From positions 1 to 26,960 of IMG/VR virus record IMGVR_UViG_3300037961_001652: a DNA stretch of 26,960 nucleotides; one strand, 5' to 3'. The notes beneath the pieces were generated by a model. That model ran no database searches. It had not been told where the DNA came from and saw nothing but the letters and a program-made list of their open reading frames with translations. Below are positions 7,547-13,637 of the stretch, one piece after another (within the stretch, counting starts at the first letter, position 1; each line of letters starts with the position of its first letter). Both the position numbers and the translations under genes were made by a program. The stretch comes from a virus.

Positions 7547-7674
7547 TCTTTAACCTTCTCGATCAGTTCTGTGATTATTAAAAAACTCATTCCGATAGCA
7601 AGTACCCAAAAGAATACTCCGATACCCAGTATTAGTACATTTGCTACCCATTCAGCTATATCGAACATTATCAT
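7543..7674 (-). CDS. Small single-pass membrane protein, 43 aa
   Basis: The start is ATG 7674, since AAGGGAG lies five bases before it. A longer frame beginning at 7725 has no such site. The 43 residues contain one hydrophobic segment of about 27 residues (WVANVLILGIGVFFWVLAIG and on), followed by a charged tail (ELIEKVKE). The stop overlaps the next ATG. The function is unknown. Small early membrane proteins of this kind are common in phages. Confidence 0.6.
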   Translation of the reverse strand: MIMFDIAEWVANVLILGIGVFFWVLAIGMSFLIITELIEKVKE

Positions 7675-7688
7675 ATACACTCCCTTAT

Positions 7689-7760
7689 TTAAAAATTTTG
7701 CCTCACTTGGTAGCCAACCATACAATCTCTACCTTGCGGATCATCGAGCATTGCTTTCAT
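7689..7760 (-). CDS. Possible mini-protein, 23 aa
   Basis: A 23-codon frame (MKAMLDDPQGRDCMVGYQVR and three more residues) fills the 76-base gap between the exonuclease and the membrane protein. GAAAGAGG sits directly before the first ATG, or nine bases before the second (MLDD...). It ends 15 bases before the next start. There are no homologues I recognise. It could equally be untranslated spacer. Confidence 0.3.
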   Translation of the reverse strand: MKAMLDDPQGRDCMVGYQVRQNF

Positions 7761-7801
7761 CCTCTTTCAATATAAATTTTATGAAAAAGGTTGTGAGGCA
7801 A

Positions 7802-8704
7802 TTATGGAACCATCCTGTAATTGTTTTGCAATCTATTCGAGTTCTTACGATCCCGGATACTAGCTGTTTTACAATTACCACATCTTAATATCGGATACTT
7901 ATATGCTGTTGTCATGTGTACTGATGATGTTGTTTCTAAATCAGTTGATGTACATACAGGGCATACATTATCATCTAATAGTATTCCAAGATTTGGATGA
8001 TTTCTAATAAATGGTCTTATTTCTATATATAACTGCTCTAATCCAATTACATCATGTTTGTTGTAACTCATCATCTTATCTAGTGCATCCGGGATTCCAG
8101 CCTCGCAATCTTCCCATAGCTTATGATTTGTTTCTAGCTTGTTTTGCAGTTTAAAGTATTTAGTTAAGAAATCTTGTTTGTATGATGGTGCAAAAAATGC
8201 CTTTCTACTTACCTTTAATGTATCAATTACTTTGAATGGTGTTGGCGGTGCTAGTCCTTGAGATTTGAATCTCCAGTTTAATTTTCTTAAATCAAACCTT
8301 TCTACATTATGACCAATTACAATTTCTGCTTGGTCTAATAGATTCCAGATTGATTTCAATATTCTGGTATCATCTCGATCTAATGATTCCTGTGGTGTAA
8401 CTATATCACCTTGAGTATTTTTATCATAGAGCCATTTGGCCGCCCAGCTTAAACAGTATTGATGTTTAGTGATTTGATGATGCCCTATATATTGCTTATA
8501 GGTTCCCCAGCCTACGAAATGATAAAAGCTAGTCTCTATATCCATTAATAATATCTTTGGGAAATCGCTGTATTCTTCTTCAAATCTAGCCTTGAATTGT
8601 TTTTTACATTGCCTACATACATATCTTTGAGCAACTGGCTTGTGTTTGGTATATGAGAATCCTTTTTTGGCTACTACTCCACTTCCGCAATGTGGGCATT
8701 CCAT
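7802..8704 (-). CDS. DEDD-family 3'-5' exonuclease with zinc ribbons at both ends
   Basis: A 300-residue protein starts at ATG 8704 in a TAATG overlap. Residues 1-40 form a CPHC...CRQC zinc ribbon (Cys3, 6, 30, 33) of the type seen in transposase InsA N-termini. The RNase H-like exonuclease core follows: motif I LLMDIET (Asp55, Glu57), motif II IGHNVERFD (Asp138), motif III YNKHD (His217, Asp218). A second zinc pair (CPVC at 248-251, CGNC at 275-278) lies near the end. All four acidic residues are present. It may process DNA in replication or recombination. No polymerase domain is attached. Confidence 0.88.
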   Translation of the reverse strand: MECPHCGSGVVAKKGFSYTKHKPVAQRYVCRQCKKQFKARFEEEYSDFPKILLMDIETSFYHFVGWGTYKQYIGHHQITKHQYCLSWAAKWLYDKNTQGDIVTPQESLDRDDTRILKSIWNLLDQAEIVIGHNVERFDLRKLNWRFKSQGLAPPTPFKVIDTLKVSRKAFFAPSYKQDFLTKYFKLQNKLETNHKLWEDCEAGIPDALDKMMSYNKHDVIGLEQLYIEIRPFIRNHPNLGILLDDNVCPVCTSTDLETTSSVHMTTAYKYPILRCGNCKTASIRDRKNSNRLQNNYRMVP

Positions 8705-8955
8705 TATTTACCTCCGCAACTTGGACATTGTTTTACTTGTTTACCATAAGAAGGGAAATCTTCATAATAAATATAAAGACTAAAAGTTCCTCTGGCTTTG
8801 TGGCTTTGATGTGCTTTTGTTCGATCCATCTCCCAGCATCTATTGCAATCACAGCAATATTTTATATTTTTATCAGCCTGTTTAGAATCACAGTTTGATT
8901 CAACTCTCTTCTTGTATTTATCTTCTCTAATATTACCCCATTCCCAAACGTCCAT
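8704..8955 (-). CDS. Zinc-binding hypothetical protein, 83 aa
   Basis: I choose ATG 8955, with GGAGGAG a few bases upstream, over a longer frame that would run into the replication gene. The 83 residues start MDVWEWGNIREDKY. They carry a CCDCNRC cluster (about residues 34-40) and a C-terminal CPSCGGK, which together could bind one zinc. The TAA overlaps the ATG of the exonuclease, and the GGAGGTAA that encodes the last residues is also its ribosome site. The function is unknown. Confidence 0.7.
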   Translation of the reverse strand: MDVWEWGNIREDKYKKRVESNCDSKQADKNIKYCCDCNRCWEMDRTKAHQSHKARGTFSLYIYYEDFPSYGKQVKQCPSCGGK

Positions 8956-9760
8956 AAATCTCCTCCATGTTTTTGATTTCCTTACTATTATCAATCTTTG
9001 GATCATCCGGGAGTAACTCAACCCCACAACAATCACTTGATTGCCTTAACTGAAATTCATTAGGTAATAATTTACCACCACACTTCATACACCAAGCCTT
9101 GTACAATCCAGATGGTGTTTTTTGAAATACTTTCTTTGATGGCTTTGGTTTTGCTGGTTGCAAATCCTCAATCTCATCATTCCAACATTCTTGATTCAAC
9201 CATGTGGTAGGATGTTTGATATATGCTTTATCTCGCCCCTCCCATAACTTCTTTTGTTTGGTCAATGCTGACATGATGGTAGTATGATCTGTTTTCTTCA
9301 TTGCTGACCTATAAGAACTTTCTGCTTTTGAACGACTCACCTTCTTATCATATAGGTTCCAAAATTCTTCAAATTGATCTATATATATATTTATTGTATT
9401 TCTTTTGTTATTGTTTAGTGTTCGCTCGCTGTTCACTTTTTGATAGTCGCCCCAGTTAACTATTGATATTATGCGACATACGCTGTTCATTTGTTGTTCG
9501 ATTTGTGAGTCATTTTCAAACAGTTTTAATATCCTTTGAACCTTGCTTTCATTGATCTTTAATTCTTTTGAAATCTTCTTTCTACCAGTAATCAACTGAC
9601 CAGATGTTAATGTAACTTTCTTTGATCCTATTAATACTTGATAATCTTGATGGGTAGCATTAAGCAACAAGTACATCCAAACAGCTAGATGATCATTAGA
9701 TTTCATCACTACAGGATTATCTAATATTTTACGATGTAGCTTAATGTATCCGTTATTCAT
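8933..9760 (-). CDS. Replication initiator-like winged-helix protein
   Basis: A 275-residue protein starts at ATG 9760, overlapping the methyltransferase stop. The N-terminal 110 residues (GYIKLHRKILDNPVV, then LTSGQLITGRKKISKELKIN, then ISIVNWGDYQ) match the winged-helix domain of phage replication organisers (DnaD / phage O-like proteins). The middle, FWNLYDKKVSRSKAESSYRS, and the HPTTWLNQECWNDE segment also occur in phage replication proteins. The C-terminal quarter has a possible zinc site (CMKCGG, then DCCG). It most likely binds the origin and recruits the host helicase. Confidence 0.82.
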   Translation of the reverse strand: MNNGYIKLHRKILDNPVVMKSNDHLAVWMYLLLNATHQDYQVLIGSKKVTLTSGQLITGRKKISKELKINESKVQRILKLFENDSQIEQQMNSVCRIISIVNWGDYQKVNSERTLNNNKRNTINIYIDQFEEFWNLYDKKVSRSKAESSYRSAMKKTDHTTIMSALTKQKKLWEGRDKAYIKHPTTWLNQECWNDEIEDLQPAKPKPSKKVFQKTPSGLYKAWCMKCGGKLLPNEFQLRQSSDCCGVELLPDDPKIDNSKEIKNMEEIYGRLGMG

Positions 9761-10653
9761 TTGATTCTTTTCATTATTTCGTATGCAACTTGAGGAACGA
9801 TAGCATTTCCTAATCCTTTAAGTCTGTCCACCCTATTGGGAATCCCATTAGCCACTCTACCCAATTCGGGTTCAAACTTCCAGTAGTCTCTTGATTTTGA
9901 GTTGGAAACATATCTTTCATGTGTACCGCTTGGCTCAAGTTTACTGAATGCATTGAGCCTTCTTTCTGCTGACTGCTTTTTAGTTTGTCTGTGAATGTGT
10001 CTGCTACTGTCGGTGTTGGAAACATTCTTGGTTCTTTTAATAATCCTTTTTCTATCGCATTCAATTGATCGTTCAGATTTAATGGCATCCCTCTTTTGAT
10101 TCTGTTTTTCAACCCCTCGTAGGAATATTTCCCCCTGTTCATGTTCGCATCTGGAGTACGCCACAATCCAGATTCTTTTTCTTCTGTGCCAAGCACCAAC
10201 ATCGTCTGCTCCGATAATTTGCCATTCCGCATCATACCCGATTTGGGCAAGATCTGCAACAACTCTTGTTCCTCCCCGAATAGTGAGCATTGGTACATTT
10301 TCAATGATTGCGAATCTTGGTCGTATTTCGCTAATGATGCGGTGCATTTCTGACCAAAGACCGCTCCTAGTTCTTTTTCCTGTTTCTTCATCTATCAAAC
10401 CTTTACCCTTTCCAGCTACTGATATATCTTGGCATGGAAAACCTCCTGTAATTAAATCAATGTCTTTGAATTGAGTTCCATCCAATTTAGTAATATCTTG
10501 ATATATTGGAACATCGGGAAAATTCTTTTTTAATACTTTTTGAGCATATTCCTCTATCTCACAAAATCCGACTATATCTAATTCTTTTCCCCATCTATAT
10601 TGACCAGCTAAAGCAAAACCACCAATACCAGAGAATAAATCAAGCATTCTCAT
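9757..10653 (-). CDS. DNA (cytosine-5) methyltransferase
   Basis: This is a 298-residue enzyme that methylates cytosine C5 using SAM. Motifs in order are I DLFSGIGGF (5-13), IV GGFPCQ with catalytic Cys74, VI ENV (118-120), VIII RRKRIW (157-162), and IX-X RVANGIPNRVDRLKGLGNAI, with GNAIVP at 282-287. All are intact, so it should be active. The variable target-recognition part (165-255) is unusually rich in Arg, Lys, Gln and Ser. This is explained if that DNA also encodes a second protein in the +1 frame. The start overlaps the HNH gene and the stop overlaps the replication gene. Its role is probably protection from host restriction. Confidence 0.96.
   Translation of the reverse strand: MRMLDLFSGIGGFALAGQYRWGKELDIVGFCEIEEYAQKVLKKNFPDVPIYQDITKLDGTQFKDIDLITGGFPCQDISVAGKGKGLIDEETGKRTRSGLWSEMHRIISEIRPRFAIIENVPMLTIRGGTRVVADLAQIGYDAEWQIIGADDVGAWHRRKRIWIVAYSRCEHEQGEIFLRGVEKQNQKRDAIKSERSIECDRKRIIKRTKNVSNTDSSRHIHRQTKKQSAERRLNAFSKLEPSGTHERYVSNSKSRDYWKFEPELGRVANGIPNRVDRLKGLGNAIVPQVAYEIMKRIK
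9810..10391 (-). CDS. Overprinted ORF within the cytosine methyltransferase gene, 193 aa
   Basis: This ORF lies wholly inside the methyltransferase gene, in the +1 frame. Its ATG at 10391 directly follows an in-frame TAG, and AAAGG lies eight bases upstream. It encodes LPKSGMMRNGKLSEQ (about residues 48-62), SGLWRTPDANMNRGKY, FPTPTVADTF and, at the end, NPNWVEWLMGFPIGWTDL. These are hallmark stretches of stand-alone phage and prophage proteins often found near cytosine methyltransferases. The same bases encode methyltransferase motifs VI-X in the other frame. The function is unknown. No catalytic motif is visible. Sustained openness plus motif conservation argues for real translation or a shared ancestry. 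Confidence 0.6.
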   Translation of the reverse strand: MKKQEKELGAVFGQKCTASLAKYDQDSQSLKMYQCSLFGEEQELLQILPKSGMMRNGKLSEQTMLVLGTEEKESGLWRTPDANMNRGKYSYEGLKNRIKRGMPLNLNDQLNAIEKGLLKEPRMFPTPTVADTFTDKLKSSQQKEGSMHSVNLSQAVHMKDMFPTQNQETTGSLNPNWVEWLMGFPIGWTDLKD

Positions 10654-11023
10654 TTTCTAGCATCAATTTTAATTCATTATAAAAATCATCATTCAACATT
10701 CGTGATCGTTTTACAATTATATTTCTTCTTTGTGTTAGTTCTCTAAATTTTTTAGGGCCTAATCTTTCACGAATAAAATCCAAATGATCTGCTGGATTAC
10801 TACCCAGAAAGCGATGGCATCCATAACATAGAGCCACCGCATTATCTGGATCAAAGCGTACCGAATATCTACCTCTCCCATAATAATGTGAACAATGCAA
10901 TCCCATTCGCTTGTTAGGCTCATCCGGGTTGTAATATTTCTTGCATCTCTGACAAGTCCACTTATCCCTTGTTCTTATATATTCAGAGAATATCTTATCG
11001 TATTTAGTACGCTTAATAGCCAT
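10640..11023 (-). CDS. NinG-like HNH/zinc recombination nuclease
   Basis: A 127-residue protein starts at ATG 11023 in a TGATG overlap. A zinc pair CQRC (24-27) is followed by LHCSHYYGRG (42-51), VRFDPDNAVALC (55-66) and CYGCHRFLGSNPADH (66-80). The order of Cys pair, Cys-x-His and Cys-x-x-Cys-His matches lambda NinG (Rap) and related HNH proteins. NinG resolves or cleaves branched recombination intermediates. A general HNH endonuclease is the alternative. It lies between the putative ssDNA-binding gene and the methyltransferase. Confidence 0.8.
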   Translation of the reverse strand: MAIKRTKYDKIFSEYIRTRDKWTCQRCKKYYNPDEPNKRMGLHCSHYYGRGRYSVRFDPDNAVALCYGCHRFLGSNPADHLDFIRERLGPKKFRELTQRRNIIVKRSRMLNDDFYNELKLMLENENA

Positions 11024-11457
11024 CAGAATGGTAAATCGGCATCGCCATTGATGACATAATCAACCCATACACCAATTTCATCCATCGTTTGTTTGTTGAG
11101 TTCCTTACCCATCTTAAACGCCTCTACTGCGAATCCATGTCTTACCTTCCCAGCGGCTATGGCATCCCAATCTGGCTTATCTGATGTTGGTGTAGATACT
11201 GCACCATTTACAGGCTCAACATTGTACATAGATTTCTTACCCATATCTACATGAGAGATTTTTACTTTTGCACCTTTACTATAGTTGACCAATTTATCAT
11301 TGGCTACTTTAGATGCAAAAAATGATTTCTCTACACCATTATGATTAACACCATAAAGATACCATTCACCATTTGCATTGGTTCCTGTCTTTGGTTGATC
11401 AAAAGATAAAGTAACTATCTCACTATTACCTTTTGGTATGACTAGCTTATCATTCAT
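11023..11457 (-). CDS. Possible ssDNA-binding / OB-fold-like protein
   Basis: The start is ATG 11457, six bases after AAGGAG. The upstream in-frame extension to 11505 is rejected. The 144 residues have alternating strands in the first 70 (VIPKGNSEIVTLSF, then NGEWYLYGVNHNG, then KGAKVKISHVDMGKKSMYNV), compatible with one OB fold. The C-terminus (INGDADLPF) ends in an acidic-hydrophobic tip, like SSB tails that recruit partner proteins. The location among replication and recombination genes agrees. I cannot confirm the family from sequence alone. Confidence 0.5.
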   Translation of the reverse strand: MNDKLVIPKGNSEIVTLSFDQPKTGTNANGEWYLYGVNHNGVEKSFFASKVANDKLVNYSKGAKVKISHVDMGKKSMYNVEPVNGAVSTPTSDKPDWDAIAAGKVRHGFAVEAFKMGKELNKQTMDEIGVWVDYVINGDADLPF

Positions 11458-11576
11458 AATACGCTCCTTATTAGTTGAAAAATAACATTTAAACATAATG
11501 CCCAAATCAATATCATTCCATATTTTTCAATATAGAAAAACATTGTTCCGAGCCACAACTCTACTTTGTCAATCAT
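11454..11576 (-). CDS. Small membrane protein, 40 aa
   Basis: I place the start at the second of two tandem ATGs (11576), six bases after GGAG, overlapping the end of the 97-aa gene. The 40 residues start MIDKVELWLGTMFFYIEKYG and continue into a hydrophobic span (MILIWALCLNVIFQLI) that should cross the membrane once. The frame is open further upstream but has no ribosome site there. The stop overlaps the start region of the next gene. The function is unknown. Confidence 0.5.
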   Translation of the reverse strand: MIDKVELWLGTMFFYIEKYGMILIWALCLNVIFQLIRSVL

Positions 11577-11862
11577 CATAGACTCCATTGTTAAAATCTT
11601 CAATAAAAACTTTTGTAATATCCTCTTCATTATATACATCCTCCACATAAATGATTTGAGGGAGACGTTCTTTGACTCTGCGGAGTTCATTTCGAATATC
11701 TGTGGCTAGTGACAATGGAGAATCACCAGCACAACAGAGCATCCTAAAGGATACCTCTCCCTCATATTGAATTTCAGCATGATACCTCATATCGTGAGGT
11801 ACATAATTAGTCACAGATTCCGGGTTCGCTTGTTTCTGTGATGGCATATTGTTTTTTGACAT
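11569..11862 (-). CDS. Hypothetical protein, 97 aa
   Basis: A 97-residue protein starts at ATG 11862, with AAAGGA eight bases upstream, overlapping the previous gene by 56 bases in another frame. The N-terminal 20 residues are polar. From residue 28 there are strands and helices (AEIQYEGEVSFRMLCCAGDS, then SLATDIRNELRRVKER), ending in an acidic tail. I recognise no domain. The long overlap with the 62-aa gene is unusual, but both have good ribosome sites. Confidence 0.6.
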   Translation of the reverse strand: MSKNNMPSQKQANPESVTNYVPHDMRYHAEIQYEGEVSFRMLCCAGDSPLSLATDIRNELRRVKERLPQIIYVEDVYNEEDITKVFIEDFNNGVYDD

Positions 11863-11995
11863 CTTTTAAATCCTTTAATAATTCTTTAATATCTTCTTTC
11901 TTTTGCTCATTAGCACATATCTTTCCAAAGACATCAATGGCCTCAATTAAAAGATTGTACTCTTCTTTATTAACTGTTATGCGAATGTTGTCCAC
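11807..11995 (-). CDS. Hypothetical helical protein, 62 aa
   Basis: The start is GTG 11995, six bases after GGAGG. The 62 residues start MDNIRITVNKEEYNLLIEAI and are mostly helical and charged (KKEDIKELLKDLKDVKKQYA). Its opening resembles that of the 63-aa protein at 12305-12496 (NINKEEKRLLECLMEK), so the two may be distant paralogues. It overlaps both neighbours. The function is unknown. Confidence 0.6.
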   Translation of the reverse strand: MDNIRITVNKEEYNLLIEAIDVFGKICANEQKKEDIKELLKDLKDVKKQYAITETSEPGICD

Positions 11996-12305
11996 TCATA
12001 TCCTCCATACAGGTATTGCAATAATATGTTTTATCAGATTCACAACTTATACAAGTTTTATCTATTTTTGAATCTCTTTCAATCAATCTATTCATCTCAT
12101 TATAAGTGTAGCCAATTAAATCCTCTATCTTGCTTGATAAAGCCTTTAATTCGCCCAAAATCTCCTCTTTTCCTAGATCATCGAGGTTGAGTTCAGTATG
12201 TTGATAAAACGATTGAATTTGAACGTATATGTTTTTGAGAGCCACAGTTTCCTGTGACTCCCAACTCATACCACTAATTAACATTCTAGTTTTAAGGTCT
12301 TGCAT
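11970..12305 (-). CDS. Hypothetical protein with C-terminal zinc motif, 111 aa
   Basis: A 111-residue protein starts at ATG 12305, seven bases after AGGAGG. The first 75 residues are helical (LGKEEILGELKALSSKIEDL). The last 30 have CISCESDKTYYCNTC, a CxxC-x8-CxxC arrangement, plus HSH, enough ligands for one zinc. The first half could be a dimerising coiled coil. The gene ends inside the start of the 62-aa gene. The function is unknown; DNA or protein binding is possible. Confidence 0.65.
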   Translation of the reverse strand: MQDLKTRMLISGMSWESQETVALKNIYVQIQSFYQHTELNLDDLGKEEILGELKALSSKIEDLIGYTYNEMNRLIERDSKIDKTCISCESDKTYYCNTCMEDMSGQHSHNS

Positions 12306-12496
12306 TACTTACCTCCTTGTAAAGACCTTGCTGAACGTAGACTAATTAAGATATTTTCTCTTAATAATTTATTCTCCTTATCTTTTTTATTATCCCTAAC
12401 CTTTATAAGATTGTTACATATAGATATATGTTTTTCCATTAAACACTCAAGCAATCTTTTTTCTTCTTTATTTATATTAATGTTATATGTTTTCAT
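12305..12496 (-). CDS. Hypothetical protein, 63 aa
   Basis: A 63-residue helical, charged protein starts at ATG 12496, after AGGAGG. It begins MKTYNININKEEKRLLECLM. Its last codons (Gly-Gly-Lys-stop) double as the ribosome site of the next gene, whose ATG overlaps its TAA. No domain is recognised. It may be a paralogue of the 62-aa protein downstream, given the shared NKEE-xxLL start. Confidence 0.6.
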   Translation of the reverse strand: MKTYNININKEEKRLLECLMEKHISICNNLIKVRDNKKDKENKLLRENILISLRSARSLQGGK

Positions 12497-12497
12497 C

Positions 12498-12695
12498 TTA
12501 CTTACCTCCTAATTTTAGAATTTCTAGTCTCCAATCCTTGAAATCTTTATAACTCATAGTTCTTTTTTTAGTAGGAGCGTATCTATATATCGTTTCAATA
12601 TAAACTTTATTATCTTTACGAGTCATTATAGTTAAAGCTGTATCGTTCCAATTTTTTTGTTGTTTAGTTTGATTATTTTTTAAAGTAAGTATCAT
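12498..12695 (-). CDS. First gene of the early operon, 65 aa
   Basis: I prefer ATG 12695, because AAAAGGA lies seven bases before it and no such site precedes the in-frame ATG at 12806. The longer version (102 aa) would read through the paired leader described below. The 65 residues (MILTLKNNQTKQQKNWNDTA, then YRYAPTKKRTMSYKDFKDWR) are basic and probably form a small alpha/beta domain. No family is recognised. Being first after the strong promoter, it is probably made early and abundantly, perhaps as a host takeover protein (inference). Confidence 0.65.
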   Translation of the reverse strand: MILTLKNNQTKQQKNWNDTALTIMTRKDNKVYIETIYRYAPTKKRTMSYKDFKDWRLEILKLGGK

Positions 12696-12808
12696 TTTCT
12701 CATCCTTTTGTGATACAGAGGGAGCGAATTGGGATGAGACAATTTCGCCCGGAAGGGCTGATGCTCCCTCTATTGTATCAAAATGTTTGTTATTTAATTG
12801 TCTCATCG
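12693..12808 (-). promoter_or_regulatory. Structured 5' leader with crossing stems (pseudoknot / switch)
   Basis: On the transcript, arm A (12807-12796) pairs perfectly over 12 bp with A' (12744-12733). Arm B (12779-12763) pairs with B' (12725-12712) over 9+5 bp with a three-base bulge. The order A, B, A', B' makes the two stems cross. A GCCC-TTCC-GGGC hairpin (12758-12747) lies between B and A'. The GGATGAGA that overlaps the ribosome site of the first gene (12705-12698) repeats seven bases of arm A and can pair with the same A' over eight bp. Pairing was found by eye. I know no named riboswitch with this layout. Confidence 0.65.
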
Positions 12809-12813
12809 TTGTA

Positions 12814-12841
12814 AGTATAAACAATTATTTTGATATGTCAA
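12814..12841 (-). promoter_or_regulatory. Sigma-70 promoter of the early operon
   Basis: On the minus strand a perfect TTGACA (12841-12836) and a 16-base spacer precede TATACT (12819-12814). Transcription should begin near 12807, right at the first arm of the paired leader. It lies just past the tail-operon terminator. It is the best promoter in the window, so host RNA polymerase is likely to start the early genes here. Confidence 0.8.
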
Positions 12842-12842
12842 A

Positions 12843-12873
12843 GAAAAAAAGCCGATAAATAAATACCGGCTTT
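12843..12873 (-). terminator. Rho-independent terminator of the tail operon
   Basis: On the minus strand AAAGCCG and CGGCTTT (7 bp) enclose a loop of 12 bases and are followed by an unbroken T run. It lies 12 bases past the stop of the last tail gene and immediately before the early promoter, so it insulates late from early transcription. Confidence 0.85.
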
Positions 12874-12884
12874 GTAGACAGGAA

Positions 12885-13637
12885 TTATGAGAGTTGTTCT
12901 CTCAAGGTGAAGGATGCAGAATATCGTTCAAATGCTACTTCAGCAAATTGAATTGGGGAATCCAATCTCACATAGTGAAATGGCCCAGTAGTGGCATCCT
13001 CCGAATAGATGAATTTTTTATAATTTTGAACAGATTGCTCAAAGGTTTGTAGGTTGTTTTTGAAGGTTTGTGATATATTACTAAAGTTAAAAGAGAATGT
13101 AGATTTAGGCTCGTGTTTCTTTGTAGCGTACTCAACACCACCTATGGAAGTTTGAACATCTGCACCGAATATTTCTTGTTCACCGATCCCTACATCTGGT
13201 TGTACTTCAAAGGCTAATTTACTCCCTATAATAAATTCAGTAAAGTTTGCAATATCTCCACTTGTAGATGCTAAATGCCAATTTGTAGCAGAACCAGAGG
13301 CAAATTCTCCAACAGTCCAACCAGCAGAGAATGTACTAGTTAAGCCTTTCACAGCAGTATATGTGTTTGGTGTATCTTCTCTATATAATGATAGATTATC
13401 TGTTTCTGTTGCAGAAAAATAAACAGCTAAAAAATCAACAGTTTTAGCAGATGGGAATGTAATTTTTAAAGCATCAGCATTATTAAAATCAGATACTGCT
13501 GTTGCAATAGATTGATCCACTAATCTACCTTCATTTGTCATACTTGCGGAATCACTCCATGATGATCCAGAGAATGTACCATCATTGATTGTTGCCTCTA
13601 ATAATCCAACCGAATCATAATAAAATGTTTTAGCCAT
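12885..13637 (-). CDS. Tail tip protein, 250 aa
   Basis: A 250-residue protein starts at ATG 13637, with GAGG five bases upstream, and its start abuts the stop of the large tail protein. It is beta-rich, Ser/Thr/Asn-rich and low in Cys, with a lectin or carbohydrate-module-like first 130 residues (for example ALKITFPSAKTVDFLAVYFS). The C-terminal half (KKHEPKSTFSFNFSNISQTF) resembles segments of baseplate or distal tail proteins. As the last gene before the terminator it may take part in adsorption. No specific family can be named. Confidence 0.6.
   Translation of the reverse strand: MAKTFYYDSVGLLEATINDGTFSGSSWSDSASMTNEGRLVDQSIATAVSDFNNADALKITFPSAKTVDFLAVYFSATETDNLSLYREDTPNTYTAVKGLTSTFSAGWTVGEFASGSATNWHLASTSGDIANFTEFIIGSKLAFEVQPDVGIGEQEIFGADVQTSIGGVEYATKKHEPKSTFSFNFSNISQTFKNNLQTFEQSVQNYKKFIYSEDATTGPFHYVRLDSPIQFAEVAFERYSASFTLREQLS

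Noticed and set aside
7490-7888. 132-codon plus-strand ORF
   Set aside because: It runs across several minus-strand genes and their junctions, has no recognisable motif and no ribosome site.
12696-12824. Longer version of the first early gene (TTG 12824 or ATG 12806)
   Set aside because: No ribosome site, it starts at or upstream of the predicted transcription start, and its extra part coincides with the base-paired leader. ATG 12695 has a good ribosome site. Not fully excluded.
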